DNA of 64,000 bases from Planctobacterium sp965279005 (GTDB lineage: Bacteria > Pseudomonadota > Gammaproteobacteria > Enterobacterales > Alteromonadaceae), in assembly GCA_965279005.1 (NCBI GenBank), contig CBDIHK010000029.1, positions 1 to 64,000 on the forward strand, read 5' to 3'. The notes beneath the pieces were generated by a model that made no database searches, had not been told where the DNA came from, and saw only the letters and a list, made by a program, of their open reading frames with translations. The translations under genes and the position numbers were made by a program. Each line of letters starts with the position of its first letter. The first letter of the stretch is position 1. Positions 16,421 to 26,175 of this stretch are shown in pieces.

Positions 16421-19400
16421 ATGAACATAGGAAGCAGTTTGCATCGGACAAAGGATTGGATTGTGGCAGCCGTGTGCGCCTGGAGTTGTTTTAGCGGGGC
16501 ATTGTCAGCGGCGCCGGAAGTTACCCCAAACTTCCCGAATGTAAACCAAACGCCAGGTCAATTGTTAAGTGGACTCAATGCCCCAGAGCAAGGTCGGACC
16601 GCCATTATTGCCTACCATGGTGGTGTGCTCTATACCATCCCTGAAATGCCAGCCAGTGAACCCAACTCGGACTTTCAAGTCAGGGCTTGGAATATTGCCG
16701 ATCCAAGTAACCCAATCGAGATGGCACAACTGGGGCTGACGCCGCACCCGGTGGACGCGCATGGCTACTTCAAATCCGGTGTAAACCTAGTATTGGGTTC
16801 CGATTACGCTGGTGAGTATGGCGCCCCAGGGCCTTGGAATTTTGTTGCTACCGGCTCTGACAATACCGTTACCCGCGCACCTTTCAATTCACCTTGGTAT
16901 GGTGGATATGCCAGCCGAGGCAATATTTTCGGCCCGCGCAACGTAGGACCACTTTATTGGAGCTATAACGCCATTGGCAATGCCCCAATGCAGTTATCAG
17001 ATAGCATGGATAGGCCTTTTGACCCGGAAATTACAGCCTCTTGGGATCACTTGGGCATGACAGGTGTTATCGGACATCCCTTTATTTTTGGCAACCTTCT
17101 AATCGTTGCATCTGACCAGAGCCGCACTGGTGTTGCCGTGTATGACATCAGCGACCGCAACAATCCGCTGCTATTAGATGTGCTTAAAACCGGTGGCCCT
17201 GGTGGTTACTGGCCTGAGCTATGGGGCGAAGATGGCGAATTGTACATTGTGTTCCCGCACCGCTCTGAGCCCCGTGGCCATGGCTTCCAGGTCGTCAACG
17301 CCACAGACCCAAGCAACCTGGTGCATGTAGGTGACTTCCCGCTTACCGGCGACGAACCCATGTACGCACAATTCCAAGATAACTATGCCTTCATCGGCAG
17401 CCACAAAATCGATATGCGCACTTATCGCTCGGTATTGGACTTGGACAACGCCAATGTGCGGCGCGATGACGGTGGTATAGGTGTCAGCGTCAGCCAATTT
17501 GCGCTACCGCTCGGCAATCTGTTGGTTACCGGCGGGGTCAACCAAAACCAAGGCATGGCGATATGGGCACACCAAGCGGCGCCAGACACCAACCCGCCTT
17601 ACGTGGGCTTCCACCTGCCAAGGGCAGGCCAAACCAACTACCCTACCGATGCAGTATTGAGCTTCCTGATCCATGAAACCTTGGAAACCTTCACCATTGT
17701 CAACGGCGATTCATTCAGCGTACGGCAAGTGTTACAAGATGGCAGCTTAGGTGATTTTGTAGCAGGTGAGCTGGTGTTCGCCTTTGATGACATCCTTACT
17801 TTTACCCCGCACCAGGCACTGCATGGCAATACCAGTTACCAGGTTAGCTTTTCCCAAAACGGGATAAAAGATGCCGCGGGTAACGGCATGCAGGAATACA
17901 GTTTTGTCTTTTCCACGGGCAGCTCAGTGTCAGGCAATACCCCTCCCAGCCTAGATAGCATCACTGCCAGCAGCCCGCTATTACAACCCAACCAATCGGT
18001 CACGCTGACGGCAGCAGCCAGCGATTCCCCTGGTGATACATTGCAATATCGCTTTGATTTTGGCGATGGCAGTGCCCGCACTGCTTGGCAAGCTGGCAAC
18101 AGTAGCAGCTATAGCTATAGCACAGATGGCCATTACCGGGTGGTAGCCCAAGTGCGGGATCAAGCTGGTTTGGTGAGCAGCGCCAGCACCCTTGTTACAG
18201 TGCGGGGATACCGCCCTGCGATCCAAAAACCATTACACTCAGCGCCCTTGTTCCTTGATAGCATCAACCAGCGTTTAGCAGTGCTAAACCCTGACAATAA
18301 CAGCGTTACCTTGCTTAATTCTGAGACCAATACTGTAGTTAGCGAAACCAATGCCTGTGCCACCCCACATAGCATAACAGGAACCGGCAGCCACTTTTGG
18401 CTTAGCTGTTTCGCAAGTGACGAATTGGTGCAGGTTGATCTTAACGGCAACATAAGCCAGCGTGTCACCCTGGACTATGGCTCAGGTCCCCGCGGTATCG
18501 TTAGCGACCTTGCCAACAATAATTTATTTGTGGCATTGGAAAGCAAAGATGAAGTGATCAAAGTCGATGCCAATACTGGTGCCATCCTGCAGCGACAGGT
18601 TGTGGGCAATTCACCTAGGGCGCTGGCCCTCGCCAGGGACAACAGCCGCCTGCTGGTCACCCAGTTTATTTCAGGAGCAAACCAAGGCCGGGTTTGGCAG
18701 TTGGCACCTAGTGACCTCTACCTAGAGCAAACCCATATCCTGCCCAAAATTGGTGGTATCAACCACAGGGATGGCACCGCCGAAGGCAAGGGCGTACCTA
18801 ATTATGTATCCAGCATTGCCTTGACCGCCGATGGCCAAACCGCTTGGCTAACCGCAACCAAGGTCAATACTGATAGGGGACCGCTTACTGGCGTCGACCT
18901 AGACCAAGACAACACGGTTCGTACCATTGTAATGGCGCTCAACCTGGCTACCGGCCAAATCAACCACAACATAGATTTGGATAACAGTGATTCGGCTTCA
19001 CACCTAGCCTTCTCCAATAACGAAGATTATTTATTTGTCGCCTTGCAGGGCAACGATAAAGTGATGGTGCTGGATCTGTTGGCACTGGATAGTAACGTGG
19101 GCTTGGGTAGCCTAGTGGCCAGCCTGGAAACAGGTGCCGCACCACAAGGCGTTGTATTCGATGCGGCAGGGCAAACCCTTTGGGTGAAAAACCTGATGGG
19201 TCGCTCGGTTTCATCCCTGGATCTCAGCCAGTTTCTGACAAGCGGTGCCATTGGTATAGATAACAATGAAATTAGCAGCGTCAGCAATGAGGTTATGCCT
19301 GCAAATATTCTGCGCGGTAAGCGTTTGTTTTATCATGCTTCAGATCCCCGTATGAGCGGCGAAGGCTACTTGAGCTGCGCCAGTTGCCACAATGACGGTG

Positions 19401-22400
19401 CCTCCGATGGCCGGGTGTGGGATTTTACTGGCCGCGGCGAAGGCCTGCGCAACACCACTTCCCTATTGGGTAAAGCGGGCACCGGCCAAGGCAATGTGCA
19501 CTGGACCGGCAACTTCGACGAAATCCATGATTTTGAAAATGATATCAGGCTGTTTTTTGGTGGCACTGGCTTTTTAACCGACCAGGACTTCCAGGCAACA
19601 GCGTCTACCCTGGGAGCCAATAAAGCCGGCTTGGATCCGGACTTGGATGCACTGGCAGCCTACGTAACTTCACTCGGACAAGACAGCCTAAAACGCAGCC
19701 CACACCGCGGTGCCGACGGTTCTTTAACGGAATCAGGCAGCAGGGGCGAACAATTATTCACCCAACTCAACTGTGCCAGTTGCCATAGTGGTAGCCAATT
19801 CACTGATAGCAGCATTGGCAGTGCCACCTTGCACGATGTTGGCAGCATAAGCGACCACAGTGGCCAGCGCATGGGGCAAACCCTGCCTGGGATGGATACC
19901 CCTACCTTGCTTGGCGCCTGGGACAATGCCCCATATTTCCACGATGGCAGTGCAGCGGTACTTGCAGATGTATTTAGCCGAGCTGGTGGGCGATATTATC
20001 CAGCTGAAAATGGCACTTTATCTGGTGCTGCCTATACCACTAACCAATGGACTGAACTCAACAACGATGGCTCAGTGCGCGGTGGTGGCATGGTCACCTT
20101 GGTCACAACAGGCGACGGCGTAGCCATCGGCAACATTGATGGGGGCAGCGGTGGCATGGCCAATATTGCAATACGCTATGCCAATGACCGGGAAACCCAA
20201 CTTCAGGTCATTGCTGGCAACCATAGCCAAACCATCAGCTTACCCAGCAGCGGCAATAGCAATAGCCACTGGCTAGAGGCCAATTTATCTGACCTGAACC
20301 TACAACCTGGTAACAACCAAATTGAATTGCGCCTACAAACCCAGTGGGGTGTCACCAGCATTGATGAAATTAAGGTAAGCAATGCCGAATACTTAACCCA
20401 GGCTGCCGCGCACAGGATTGTGTTGGCACAACCAGCTACAGACCAGCAAGATCTGGTTAACTATATCTTGCAGTTGGATGTATCAGCTAGCGCACCTGTA
20501 GAGCTTCCAGTGCCTGTCAACCAAGCGCCCATCGCGATAGCCAGCGCCCCCTCCAGCATCGAGCCTGGCCAAACCGTCCTGCTCAATGGACAACAATCTT
20601 ATGATCCGGAAAATGCCGGGCTGACCTTTGCATGGCAGCAAACCTCAGGCGAAACTGTCAATCTTGTTAACGCCGACACTGCTGTCGCCCAATTTACCGT
20701 GCCAGCAACGGCAAGTGGCGGGTTATCTTTTGAGCTAACCGTGATTGACGACCACAACCTGTACGCAATCGCCTCTGTGAACGTGACCATAACAGCGGCA
20801 AACACCGCCCCTGTCGCCAGGATAATTGCATCCAATACCACGCCTGGAGCCGGCGGTAGTATCTCCTTGGACGGTTCAACCAGTTCCGATGAACAAGGTG
20901 AGATAAACACTTACTCCTGGATCCAACTTGCCGGTACGGCTGCACAAATAGTGTCCCCCAACGCAGCGCAAACCCAGGTGATAATGCCAACGGTAGCACA
21001 CAGTGAAAACCTAGCGTTCCAGCTAACAGTCACTGACAACCAAGGGGCTAGCCACAGTAGTAGCGTAAGCATCGAACTACAGGCGGAAGAGCAAGCCAAC
21101 CAGCCCCCCATTGCGCAGGCGCCAAGCAACCAAGTGGTTAGCCCCGGCGACCCTGTCCAGCTTGATGCAAGCGCCAGTAGCGATCCTGAATCGGGTACAC
21201 TCACGTTTCACTGGCTGCAAGTATCGGGGCCAACAGTTGCTACCAGCGGTGATGGTAGTGCGGTGTTAAGCTTTACCGCACCAGAACAGCCTGGCGAACT
21301 CTTGTTCCAAGTGTCGGTTACCGATCCGGAAGGTGCCACCGCCATGGCCAATACCACGGTCTTGGTTAATCTGGCTCCAGTTGTGCAGGTAAACAACAAT
21401 GTGCAAGCAGCTCCTGGCGAAACAGTCAGTTTTAATGCCAACACAAGTTACGATCCTGAACAGCAAGCGCTGACTTTCCAGTGGCAGCAAACTGGCGGTT
21501 CACCGGTCAGCGACACAAGCCAAGACCCGGCACAATTTAGCTTTATTGCCCCAGATGTAACATTGGAAACTATTTTTAGTTTTGAGCTAACCGTGACCGA
21601 CCCCCATGGCAGCGCCAGCCAACAGTCCTTAAGCGCTACAGTGCTGCCTAGCAACCAGGCGCCAACAGCCACCATTAGCGCCCCTGAACAAGCCTATGCC
21701 GGTGACTACATCATTATTGATGGCCGCAATAGCAGTGACCCCGACGGCGACTTCCTTGAATTCCAATGGCTGCAGTTGGCAGGCCAAACCGTTGACCTGC
21801 CATGGCCAAACGCTGGTTTCCTGCATATCCAAATTCCAGTGGATGCGGTTTCAGAAACCTACCTATTCCAATTAACCGTCAGCGACAGCCATGGCGCCAG
21901 CCAGAACCAGCAGGTGGGCATCCAAGTGCAAGCCAACAGCGCCCCCGTGATCAACTTACACGTACCAAACTATGTCAAAGCAGGCAACTATATTGAATTC
22001 GATGCCTCTGGCAGCTGGGATGCCAATGGCCATAATTTGCACTTCAAGTGGCAGCAAACGGGCGGCACAGCTATCGAACTGCCCTGGCCAGGGTCGCCCA
22101 AAATTGGCTTCCATGCCCCAGTGGTAGAAGCCGACGAAACCTTGCAGTTTAGCCTCACAGTCACTGACGATTTGGGTCTTGCTGTCAGCCAAGATTTGGT
22201 ACTATTGGTCAAAGCTAGCGCCGCCCCCGTAATCGTGGCCCAAACTAGGGTTGAGGCGGCTTCGGGACAATATGTGGAACTCTCCGCGGCCAACAGCTAT
22301 GACACTGATGGCGATAGCTTGAAGTTCTATTGGCAGCAAGTATCTGGTTCAGCGATAGATATTCCTTGGCCCGAATCCCCCAATATTGGCCTGCACACGC

Positions 22401-23071
22401 CATTTGTAGACGCCACCTCTGAGCTAGTGTTTAGGGTAAAAGTGACCGATTCTGTCGGTACTTATTCTGAGCAAGACGTTGTTTTGGTAGTGCAAGCCAA
22501 CCAGGCGCCAAGCATCCAGATAGATATCCCGAGCCAATTGGAAGCTGGCCAGTATTACTATATCAATGCCTGGCACAGCTTCGACCCAGAGGGCTATGGG
22601 GTGAGCTTTTTATGGCAACAAATAGCAGGAACCGAGGTGGCACTGCAAGCCCCAAACGATGGTGGTTTCGGTTTTGTGGCGCCAAATGCGAATGCAAACC
22701 AAGTAGTGACCCTGCGCCTTACCGTTAAAGATGTTGCTGGGGCAGAGACCAGTGCCGACTACGATATACATATTATTGGCAATGCCCCGCCGGTAGTTGT
22801 AGTGTCCGAGCAAACGCTAGTAATTGCTGGCCAGCATGTAGTGCTAGACGCCAGCGCCAGCTACGACCCTGAAGCAGGCGATTTGCAGTTTTACTGGCAA
22901 CAAGTAGCGGGCGAAAGCCCAAGCCATAGCTGGGGTGAGTGGAGCAGCCAACTCAATGTTACCGCCCCCAATGTCAGTGCCGAGTCTGAACTCACATTTT
23001 TGCTAAAAGTTACCGATAATAGGGGGAAATTTAGCGAGCAGCTGGTAAGCCTAAAGGTCGAACCGAATTAG
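16421..23071 (+). CDS. Giant secreted multidomain protein: beta-propellers, two haem c sites, nine PKD-like repeats
   Basis: 2216 residues from ATG 16421 (GGAG, spacing 6). Order: signal peptide (1-35); LVIVD-like propeller (about 40-385; 'GVAVYDISDRNNPLLLDVL'); SbsA-like Ig (Big_5, 390-503); PKD (505-595; 'YRFDFGDGS'); YVTN-type propeller (603-960; 'PRGIVSDLANNNLFVALESKDEVIKVD'); cytochrome c region with CASCH at 986-990; second CASCH at 1118-1122; CBM6/35-like insert (1213-1320) inside that region; then nine PKD/REJ-type repeats (about 1365-2216; 'SSDPE...LTFHWLQVSG'). The paired haem sites resemble MauG/cytochrome c peroxidase-like modules, so an extracytoplasmic redox role on a bound polymer is possible. 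There is no sorting tag or membrane anchor at the C-terminus. It is monocistronic, with a strong terminator. Confidence 0.85.
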   Translation: MNIGSSLHRTKDWIVAAVCAWSCFSGALSAAPEVTPNFPNVNQTPGQLLSGLNAPEQGRTAIIAYHGGVLYTIPEMPASEPNSDFQVRAWNIADPSNPIEMAQLGLTPHPVDAHGYFKSGVNLVLGSDYAGEYGAPGPWNFVATGSDNTVTRAPFNSPWYGGYASRGNIFGPRNVGPLYWSYNAIGNAPMQLSDSMDRPFDPEITASWDHLGMTGVIGHPFIFGNLLIVASDQSRTGVAVYDISDRNNPLLLDVLKTGGPGGYWPELWGEDGELYIVFPHRSEPRGHGFQVVNATDPSNLVHVGDFPLTGDEPMYAQFQDNYAFIGSHKIDMRTYRSVLDLDNANVRRDDGGIGVSVSQFALPLGNLLVTGGVNQNQGMAIWAHQAAPDTNPPYVGFHLPRAGQTNYPTDAVLSFLIHETLETFTIVNGDSFSVRQVLQDGSLGDFVAGELVFAFDDILTFTPHQALHGNTSYQVSFSQNGIKDAAGNGMQEYSFVFSTGSSVSGNTPPSLDSITASSPLLQPNQSVTLTAAASDSPGDTLQYRFDFGDGSARTAWQAGNSSSYSYSTDGHYRVVAQVRDQAGLVSSASTLVTVRGYRPAIQKPLHSAPLFLDSINQRLAVLNPDNNSVTLLNSETNTVVSETNACATPHSITGTGSHFWLSCFASDELVQVDLNGNISQRVTLDYGSGPRGIVSDLANNNLFVALESKDEVIKVDANTGAILQRQVVGNSPRALALARDNSRLLVTQFISGANQGRVWQLAPSDLYLEQTHILPKIGGINHRDGTAEGKGVPNYVSSIALTADGQTAWLTATKVNTDRGPLTGVDLDQDNTVRTIVMALNLATGQINHNIDLDNSDSASHLAFSNNEDYLFVALQGNDKVMVLDLLALDSNVGLGSLVASLETGAAPQGVVFDAAGQTLWVKNLMGRSVSSLDLSQFLTSGAIGIDNNEISSVSNEVMPANILRGKRLFYHASDPRMSGEGYLSCASCHNDGASDGRVWDFTGRGEGLRNTTSLLGKAGTGQGNVHWTGNFDEIHDFENDIRLFFGGTGFLTDQDFQATASTLGANKAGLDPDLDALAAYVTSLGQDSLKRSPHRGADGSLTESGSRGEQLFTQLNCASCHSGSQFTDSSIGSATLHDVGSISDHSGQRMGQTLPGMDTPTLLGAWDNAPYFHDGSAAVLADVFSRAGGRYYPAENGTLSGAAYTTNQWTELNNDGSVRGGGMVTLVTTGDGVAIGNIDGGSGGMANIAIRYANDRETQLQVIAGNHSQTISLPSSGNSNSHWLEANLSDLNLQPGNNQIELRLQTQWGVTSIDEIKVSNAEYLTQAAAHRIVLAQPATDQQDLVNYILQLDVSASAPVELPVPVNQAPIAIASAPSSIEPGQTVLLNGQQSYDPENAGLTFAWQQTSGETVNLVNADTAVAQFTVPATASGGLSFELTVIDDHNLYAIASVNVTITAANTAPVARIIASNTTPGAGGSISLDGSTSSDEQGEINTYSWIQLAGTAAQIVSPNAAQTQVIMPTVAHSENLAFQLTVTDNQGASHSSSVSIELQAEEQANQPPIAQAPSNQVVSPGDPVQLDASASSDPESGTLTFHWLQVSGPTVATSGDGSAVLSFTAPEQPGELLFQVSVTDPEGATAMANTTVLVNLAPVVQVNNNVQAAPGETVSFNANTSYDPEQQALTFQWQQTGGSPVSDTSQDPAQFSFIAPDVTLETIFSFELTVTDPHGSASQQSLSATVLPSNQAPTATISAPEQAYAGDYIIIDGRNSSDPDGDFLEFQWLQLAGQTVDLPWPNAGFLHIQIPVDAVSETYLFQLTVSDSHGASQNQQVGIQVQANSAPVINLHVPNYVKAGNYIEFDASGSWDANGHNLHFKWQQTGGTAIELPWPGSPKIGFHAPVVEADETLQFSLTVTDDLGLAVSQDLVLLVKASAAPVIVAQTRVEAASGQYVELSAANSYDTDGDSLKFYWQQVSGSAIDIPWPESPNIGLHTPFVDATSELVFRVKVTDSVGTYSEQDVVLVVQANQAPSIQIDIPSQLEAGQYYYINAWHSFDPEGYGVSFLWQQIAGTEVALQAPNDGGFGFVAPNANANQVVTLRLTVKDVAGAETSADYDIHIIGNAPPVVVVSEQTLVIAGQHVVLDASASYDPEAGDLQFYWQQVAGESPSHSWGEWSSQLNVTAPNVSAESELTFLLKVTDNRGKFSEQLVSLKVEPN

Positions 23072-23096
23072 CCAAGCCCATTTTGAAAGGCTACAG

Positions 23097-23122
23097 ACCC
23101 AGTCCCTGGACTGGGTTTTTAT
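23097..23122 (+). terminator. Intrinsic terminator after the giant gene
   Basis: The stem ACCCAGTC / GACTGGGT with a four-base loop (CCTG) is followed by TTTTTATT. It lies 26 bp after the stop codon. This is a strong rho-independent terminator. Confidence 0.93.
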
Positions 23123-23265
23123 TAAGTTACTGCACTAAACTCTTGTCCTAAATTGAGAATCAATTCACACTGGAATGCTTATAGTAAAAAATACCAATCG
23201 CCGATACAGGATATATTCTGATAACAACCGCTTGTGAACGGTAAATATTATTGACAATGTGAAAT

Positions 23266-24000
23266 ATGTGCAGTTTTGGCACATACTTACATCCACTAAT
23301 GTTAGCTAGCCCGACCAATTCAAGCAGTAACGGTCTTAATGACAAATTGCAGGTGAACCCCGTGTCGGATTTAAATAATCAATATGAAGTAGATGGTGTG
23401 GAATACTTAGATAACTTTCTAGCCCAGTGCTCAACCAAAGAATATCGCCGCCACGCAGTGGTGGTGCGTCAAGGCGAACAAACCAATAAGCTGTATTTTT
23501 TGCTGAAAGGTTCAGTCTCGGTAGTAAGGCAACACGAAAACGATAAAGACATTGTTTTAGCCTACCTAAACCAAGGTTCGTTTTTTGGCGAAATGGGCTT
23601 GTTCGATGAAAACCGGGTGCGCAGCGCTACAATACGCACCCGCACAGTCTGCCAGATTGCTGAAATCTCATATGAGAAGTTTGAAGCCTTGACGGCAAAA
23701 CACCCTGATATTTTGATGGCGATATCAAAACAGCTTACCGCCAGGTTGCGCAAAACCTCTAAGAAAGTAGTGGATTTGGCGTTCTTGGACGTTACTGGCC
23801 GGGTCGCAGCCTGTTTGTTGGATTTGATCAACCAACCCGATGCCATCACTCACCCAGACGGCATTATGTTGAAAATCACCCGGCAGGAGCTTAGCCGCCA
23901 CGTGGGTTGTACCAGGGAGATGGTAGGCAAGGTGTTGAAGAGCTTAGAAGAACAAGGACTAGTCAGCTTTGAAGGCCATAGCATAGTGGTGATCAAATAA
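23266..24000 (+). CDS. crp: Crp-family cAMP receptor homologue
   Basis: Up to 244 residues; Crp is normally about 210, so about 35 N-terminal residues look extra and the true start may be an internal ATG (23299) or GTG. The cyclic-nucleotide domain keeps the cAMP contacts: 'FFGEMGLFDENRVRSATI' (Glu72, Arg82, Ser83 equivalents) and 'RLRKTSKKVVDLAFLDVTGR' (Thr127, Ser128). The helix-turn-helix 'ITRQELSRHVGCTREMVGKVLKSLEEQGL' has the Arg180 and Glu181 equivalents, with Lys at the Arg185 position. It probably mediates global cAMP-dependent control. A second, canonical Crp elsewhere cannot be excluded. Hairpin TAAGATTTC/GAAATCTTA (24004-24026) follows. Confidence 0.85.
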   Translation: MCSFGTYLHPLMLASPTNSSSNGLNDKLQVNPVSDLNNQYEVDGVEYLDNFLAQCSTKEYRRHAVVVRQGEQTNKLYFLLKGSVSVVRQHENDKDIVLAYLNQGSFFGEMGLFDENRVRSATIRTRTVCQIAEISYEKFEALTAKHPDILMAISKQLTARLRKTSKKVVDLAFLDVTGRVAACLLDLINQPDAITHPDGIMLKITRQELSRHVGCTREMVGKVLKSLEEQGLVSFEGHSIVVIK

Positions 24001-24088
24001 ATTTAAGATTTCTTGTCGAAATCTTACCTAGCCATTCGTTAACTTGTTAACAGAGCGATTTTGCTCTGAAACCAAAGAGGAAAACGAT

Positions 24089-24484
24089 ATGGCGGATATG
24101 ACTACTCCAGGCCTATTTTCATGGGCTGAACTCACGACTTCTGAACCTGCACAGGCTGCCGAATTTTATGGCAGCTTGTTTGGCTGGCAATTCGACACCA
24201 TGGCGATGCCCAATGGCACCTACTATGTTGCAGCCAACAACGGCGAGCAGATAGCAGGCATTATGGCGGCCCCAAGCCAGGCCCACGCGGCCTCGCCAAC
24301 CTGGGGACAATACGTTACCGTTGGGGATGTCGAGGCAACCGCCAGTAAAGTCGAAGCACTAGGTGGCAAGGTACTGGTACCGCCAACAACTATTCCTGGT
24401 GTTGGCACATTTATTTTATTGCAAGACCCACAAGGTGCCTGCTTGTCTGCTATACAGTATGAAGCGAAGTCTAGCGGAGAATAA
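24089..24484 (+). CDS. VOC (glyoxalase/bleomycin-resistance fold) protein
   Basis: 131 residues with ATG at 24089 and a GAGG ribosome site. The betaalpha-betabetabeta fold is evident: 'GLFSWAELTTSEPAQAAEFYGSLFGWQFDTM' and 'YVTVGDVEATASKVEALGGKVLVPPTTIPGVGTFILLQDPQGACLSAIQ' are typical of VOC enzymes acting on small molecules at a metal site. The substrate is unknown. It is separated by 3 bp from the DGPF-protein gene and then the ECF42-type sigma gene, so it is the first gene of a three-gene operon. Such VOC genes are common partners of ECF42 clusters. Confidence 0.88.
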   Translation: MADMTTPGLFSWAELTTSEPAQAAEFYGSLFGWQFDTMAMPNGTYYVAANNGEQIAGIMAAPSQAHAASPTWGQYVTVGDVEATASKVEALGGKVLVPPTTIPGVGTFILLQDPQGACLSAIQYEAKSSGE

Positions 24485-24487
24485 ACC

Positions 24488-24844
24488 ATGCAATACGTAA
24501 TGCTCATCTACGACAAAGAGAAGGAGTGGGAGCAGCAAAGCGACGCTTTCCAGAACCAGGTCATCGAAAAGTACATGCAGCTAGGCGAATACTTGCAGCA
24601 AGAGGGGATCCTGCTCGCCAGCAAGCGTTTGCGCCCCACCGATACTGCCACCTGTGTCAAGGTGCGCAATGGCGAGACCCTGGTTAGTGACGGGCCTTTT
24701 GCTGAAACCAAAGAGCAGTTGGGAGGCTTTTATTTGTTGGAATGCCGGGATCTTGACCACGCCACAGCAGTGGCAGCCATGATCCCATCAGCAGAGTTTG
24801 GTACTGTCGAGATCAGGCCAGCCTGGATCATGCAAGATGATTAA
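24488..24844 (+). CDS. YciI-like DGPF-domain protein
   Basis: 118 residues. It contains the eponymous motif 'LVSDGPFAETKEQLGGFYLLECRDLDHA', which defines the DGPF/YCII-related family. These small proteins are the hallmark partners of ECF42 sigma factors and are sometimes proposed to be stress-response enzymes; their reaction is not known. The N-terminus 'MQYVMLIYDKEKEWE' is canonical. It starts 3 bp after the VOC gene and ends 14 bp before the sigma gene, so all three are probably co-expressed. Confidence 0.92.
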   Translation: MQYVMLIYDKEKEWEQQSDAFQNQVIEKYMQLGEYLQQEGILLASKRLRPTDTATCVKVRNGETLVSDGPFAETKEQLGGFYLLECRDLDHATAVAAMIPSAEFGTVEIRPAWIMQDD

Positions 24845-24858
24845 GCATCGGCACCACC

Positions 24859-26118
24859 ATGGTTGAACACAGGGGGTTGTCCGGCAATGACCCAGGGCAA
24901 TCCCATATTTGCAGCAACATAGAGCAGCTGTACCGGCAACATACCGGGCAGATGTTGGCCTACCTGACCAGCTTATTCCAGGATGTCGAGTTGGCACAGG
25001 AAGCCTGGCATGAAGTAATAGCTGATGCACTGCAAACTTGGCATGAAAAAATGCCACATAACCCAGGTGGCTGGTTAAAAGTATGTGCCCGCAACAAAGC
25101 CATCGACAAGCTGCGCCAGCAAAAAATGAGCCGGGAAAAAGCGGCATTGATCAAAGCCATTGCGGTCGACCATGATGATACCGGACTAGAAGAAATGGAA
25201 TTTGCAGACCAGCAGTTAAAACTGATTTTTACCTGCTGCCATCCAGCGCTTGAACTGGATAAGCAGGTACCATTGACCTTGACCCTTATTTGCGGTCTTT
25301 CCACCCAACAAGTAGCAGAGGCATTGCTGGTTAATGTCAAATCCTTAGAACAACGCCTAACCCGCGCTAAGCGAAAAATGAAACAAGCTGGTATCCCTTT
25401 TTCGGTTCCAGTTGGCAAAGAGCTATCCCCGCGCTTGGGTGCCGTACTGAGCACCTTGTACCTTTTATTTAACCATGGCGTTAACCATCCCTGTGACACC
25501 TTCCAATTGCAAAAAGAAGCGATCCGCCTAGCTAACTTGATAAATACAATGCTTCCCAATGAGCCTGAATTAAAGGGGCTGCTTGCATTAATGATGTTCC
25601 ATAGAGCCAGGCACCAAAGCCGCTTCAACGCCAAAGGAGAATTGGTATTGCTAGACCAGCAAGACCGTAAACTGTGGGATCAGCAGCTTATTGCGCAAGC
25701 CCACCAACTGCTCAGCCGAACCCTAAAACAGCAACAAGTGGGCAGCTACCAGCTGCAGGCAGCAATCCAAGGGGTGCACTGCCACGCCGCGACGGCCAAT
25801 GCTACAGACTGGCCACAAATAACCGCGCTGTATGCCTTGCTGGAAAAAGTGGATCCTTCACCCGTGGTTTCGCTAAATTCGGCTGTGGCCTATTCCATGT
25901 TGGGCGATGTGAACACTGCATTGCGCAAACTAGAGCCGTTGAACAATGAGCCAACTATGCGCCATTATTCCCCCTACTACCTCGCCCTGGCCGAGGTGCA
26001 ACAGAAGCTTGGCAACAGCAATGCATATGAAAGCAACCTTAGACAAGCATTGCACTGCTGCACAACCCCACATGAAAAACAGTCGCTATTGACCCGCCTA
26101 TCCCAACTAGACGTATAA
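24859..26118 (+). CDS. ECF42-type RNA polymerase sigma factor with DUF6596/TPR-like C-terminal extension
   Basis: 419 residues, about twice a normal ECF sigma. Region 2 is at about residues 20-90 ('LYRQHTGQMLAYLTSLFQDVELAQEAWHEVIADALQTW' and 'NPGGWLKVCARNKAIDKLRQ'). Region 4 is at about 120-175 ('PLTLTLICGLSTQQVAEALLVNVKSLEQRLTRAKRKM'). A long helical extension follows ('LFNHGVNHPCD', 'ALMMFHRAR', 'VVSLNSAVAYSMLGDVNTALRKLEPL'), the ECF42 arrangement. In ECF42 systems no anti-sigma factor is encoded and the extension takes part in control, as here. The preceding DGPF gene is its diagnostic neighbour. The ATG at 24859 lacks a strong ribosome site. Confidence 0.9.
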   Translation: MVEHRGLSGNDPGQSHICSNIEQLYRQHTGQMLAYLTSLFQDVELAQEAWHEVIADALQTWHEKMPHNPGGWLKVCARNKAIDKLRQQKMSREKAALIKAIAVDHDDTGLEEMEFADQQLKLIFTCCHPALELDKQVPLTLTLICGLSTQQVAEALLVNVKSLEQRLTRAKRKMKQAGIPFSVPVGKELSPRLGAVLSTLYLLFNHGVNHPCDTFQLQKEAIRLANLINTMLPNEPELKGLLALMMFHRARHQSRFNAKGELVLLDQQDRKLWDQQLIAQAHQLLSRTLKQQQVGSYQLQAAIQGVHCHAATANATDWPQITALYALLEKVDPSPVVSLNSAVAYSMLGDVNTALRKLEPLNNEPTMRHYSPYYLALAEVQQKLGNSNAYESNLRQALHCCTTPHEKQSLLTRLSQLDV

Positions 26119-26175
26119 ACAGTCAGGAGTAGCACTAACTGGAACAGTTCCTGCTTCCAAAACGTTAACTATAGG

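Noticed and set aside
20500..23071. Repetitive DNA resembling a tandem array or CRISPR
   Set aside because: The periodicity is about 280 bp and diverged, and is explained by PKD-like protein repeats. There are no short identical repeats with unique spacers.
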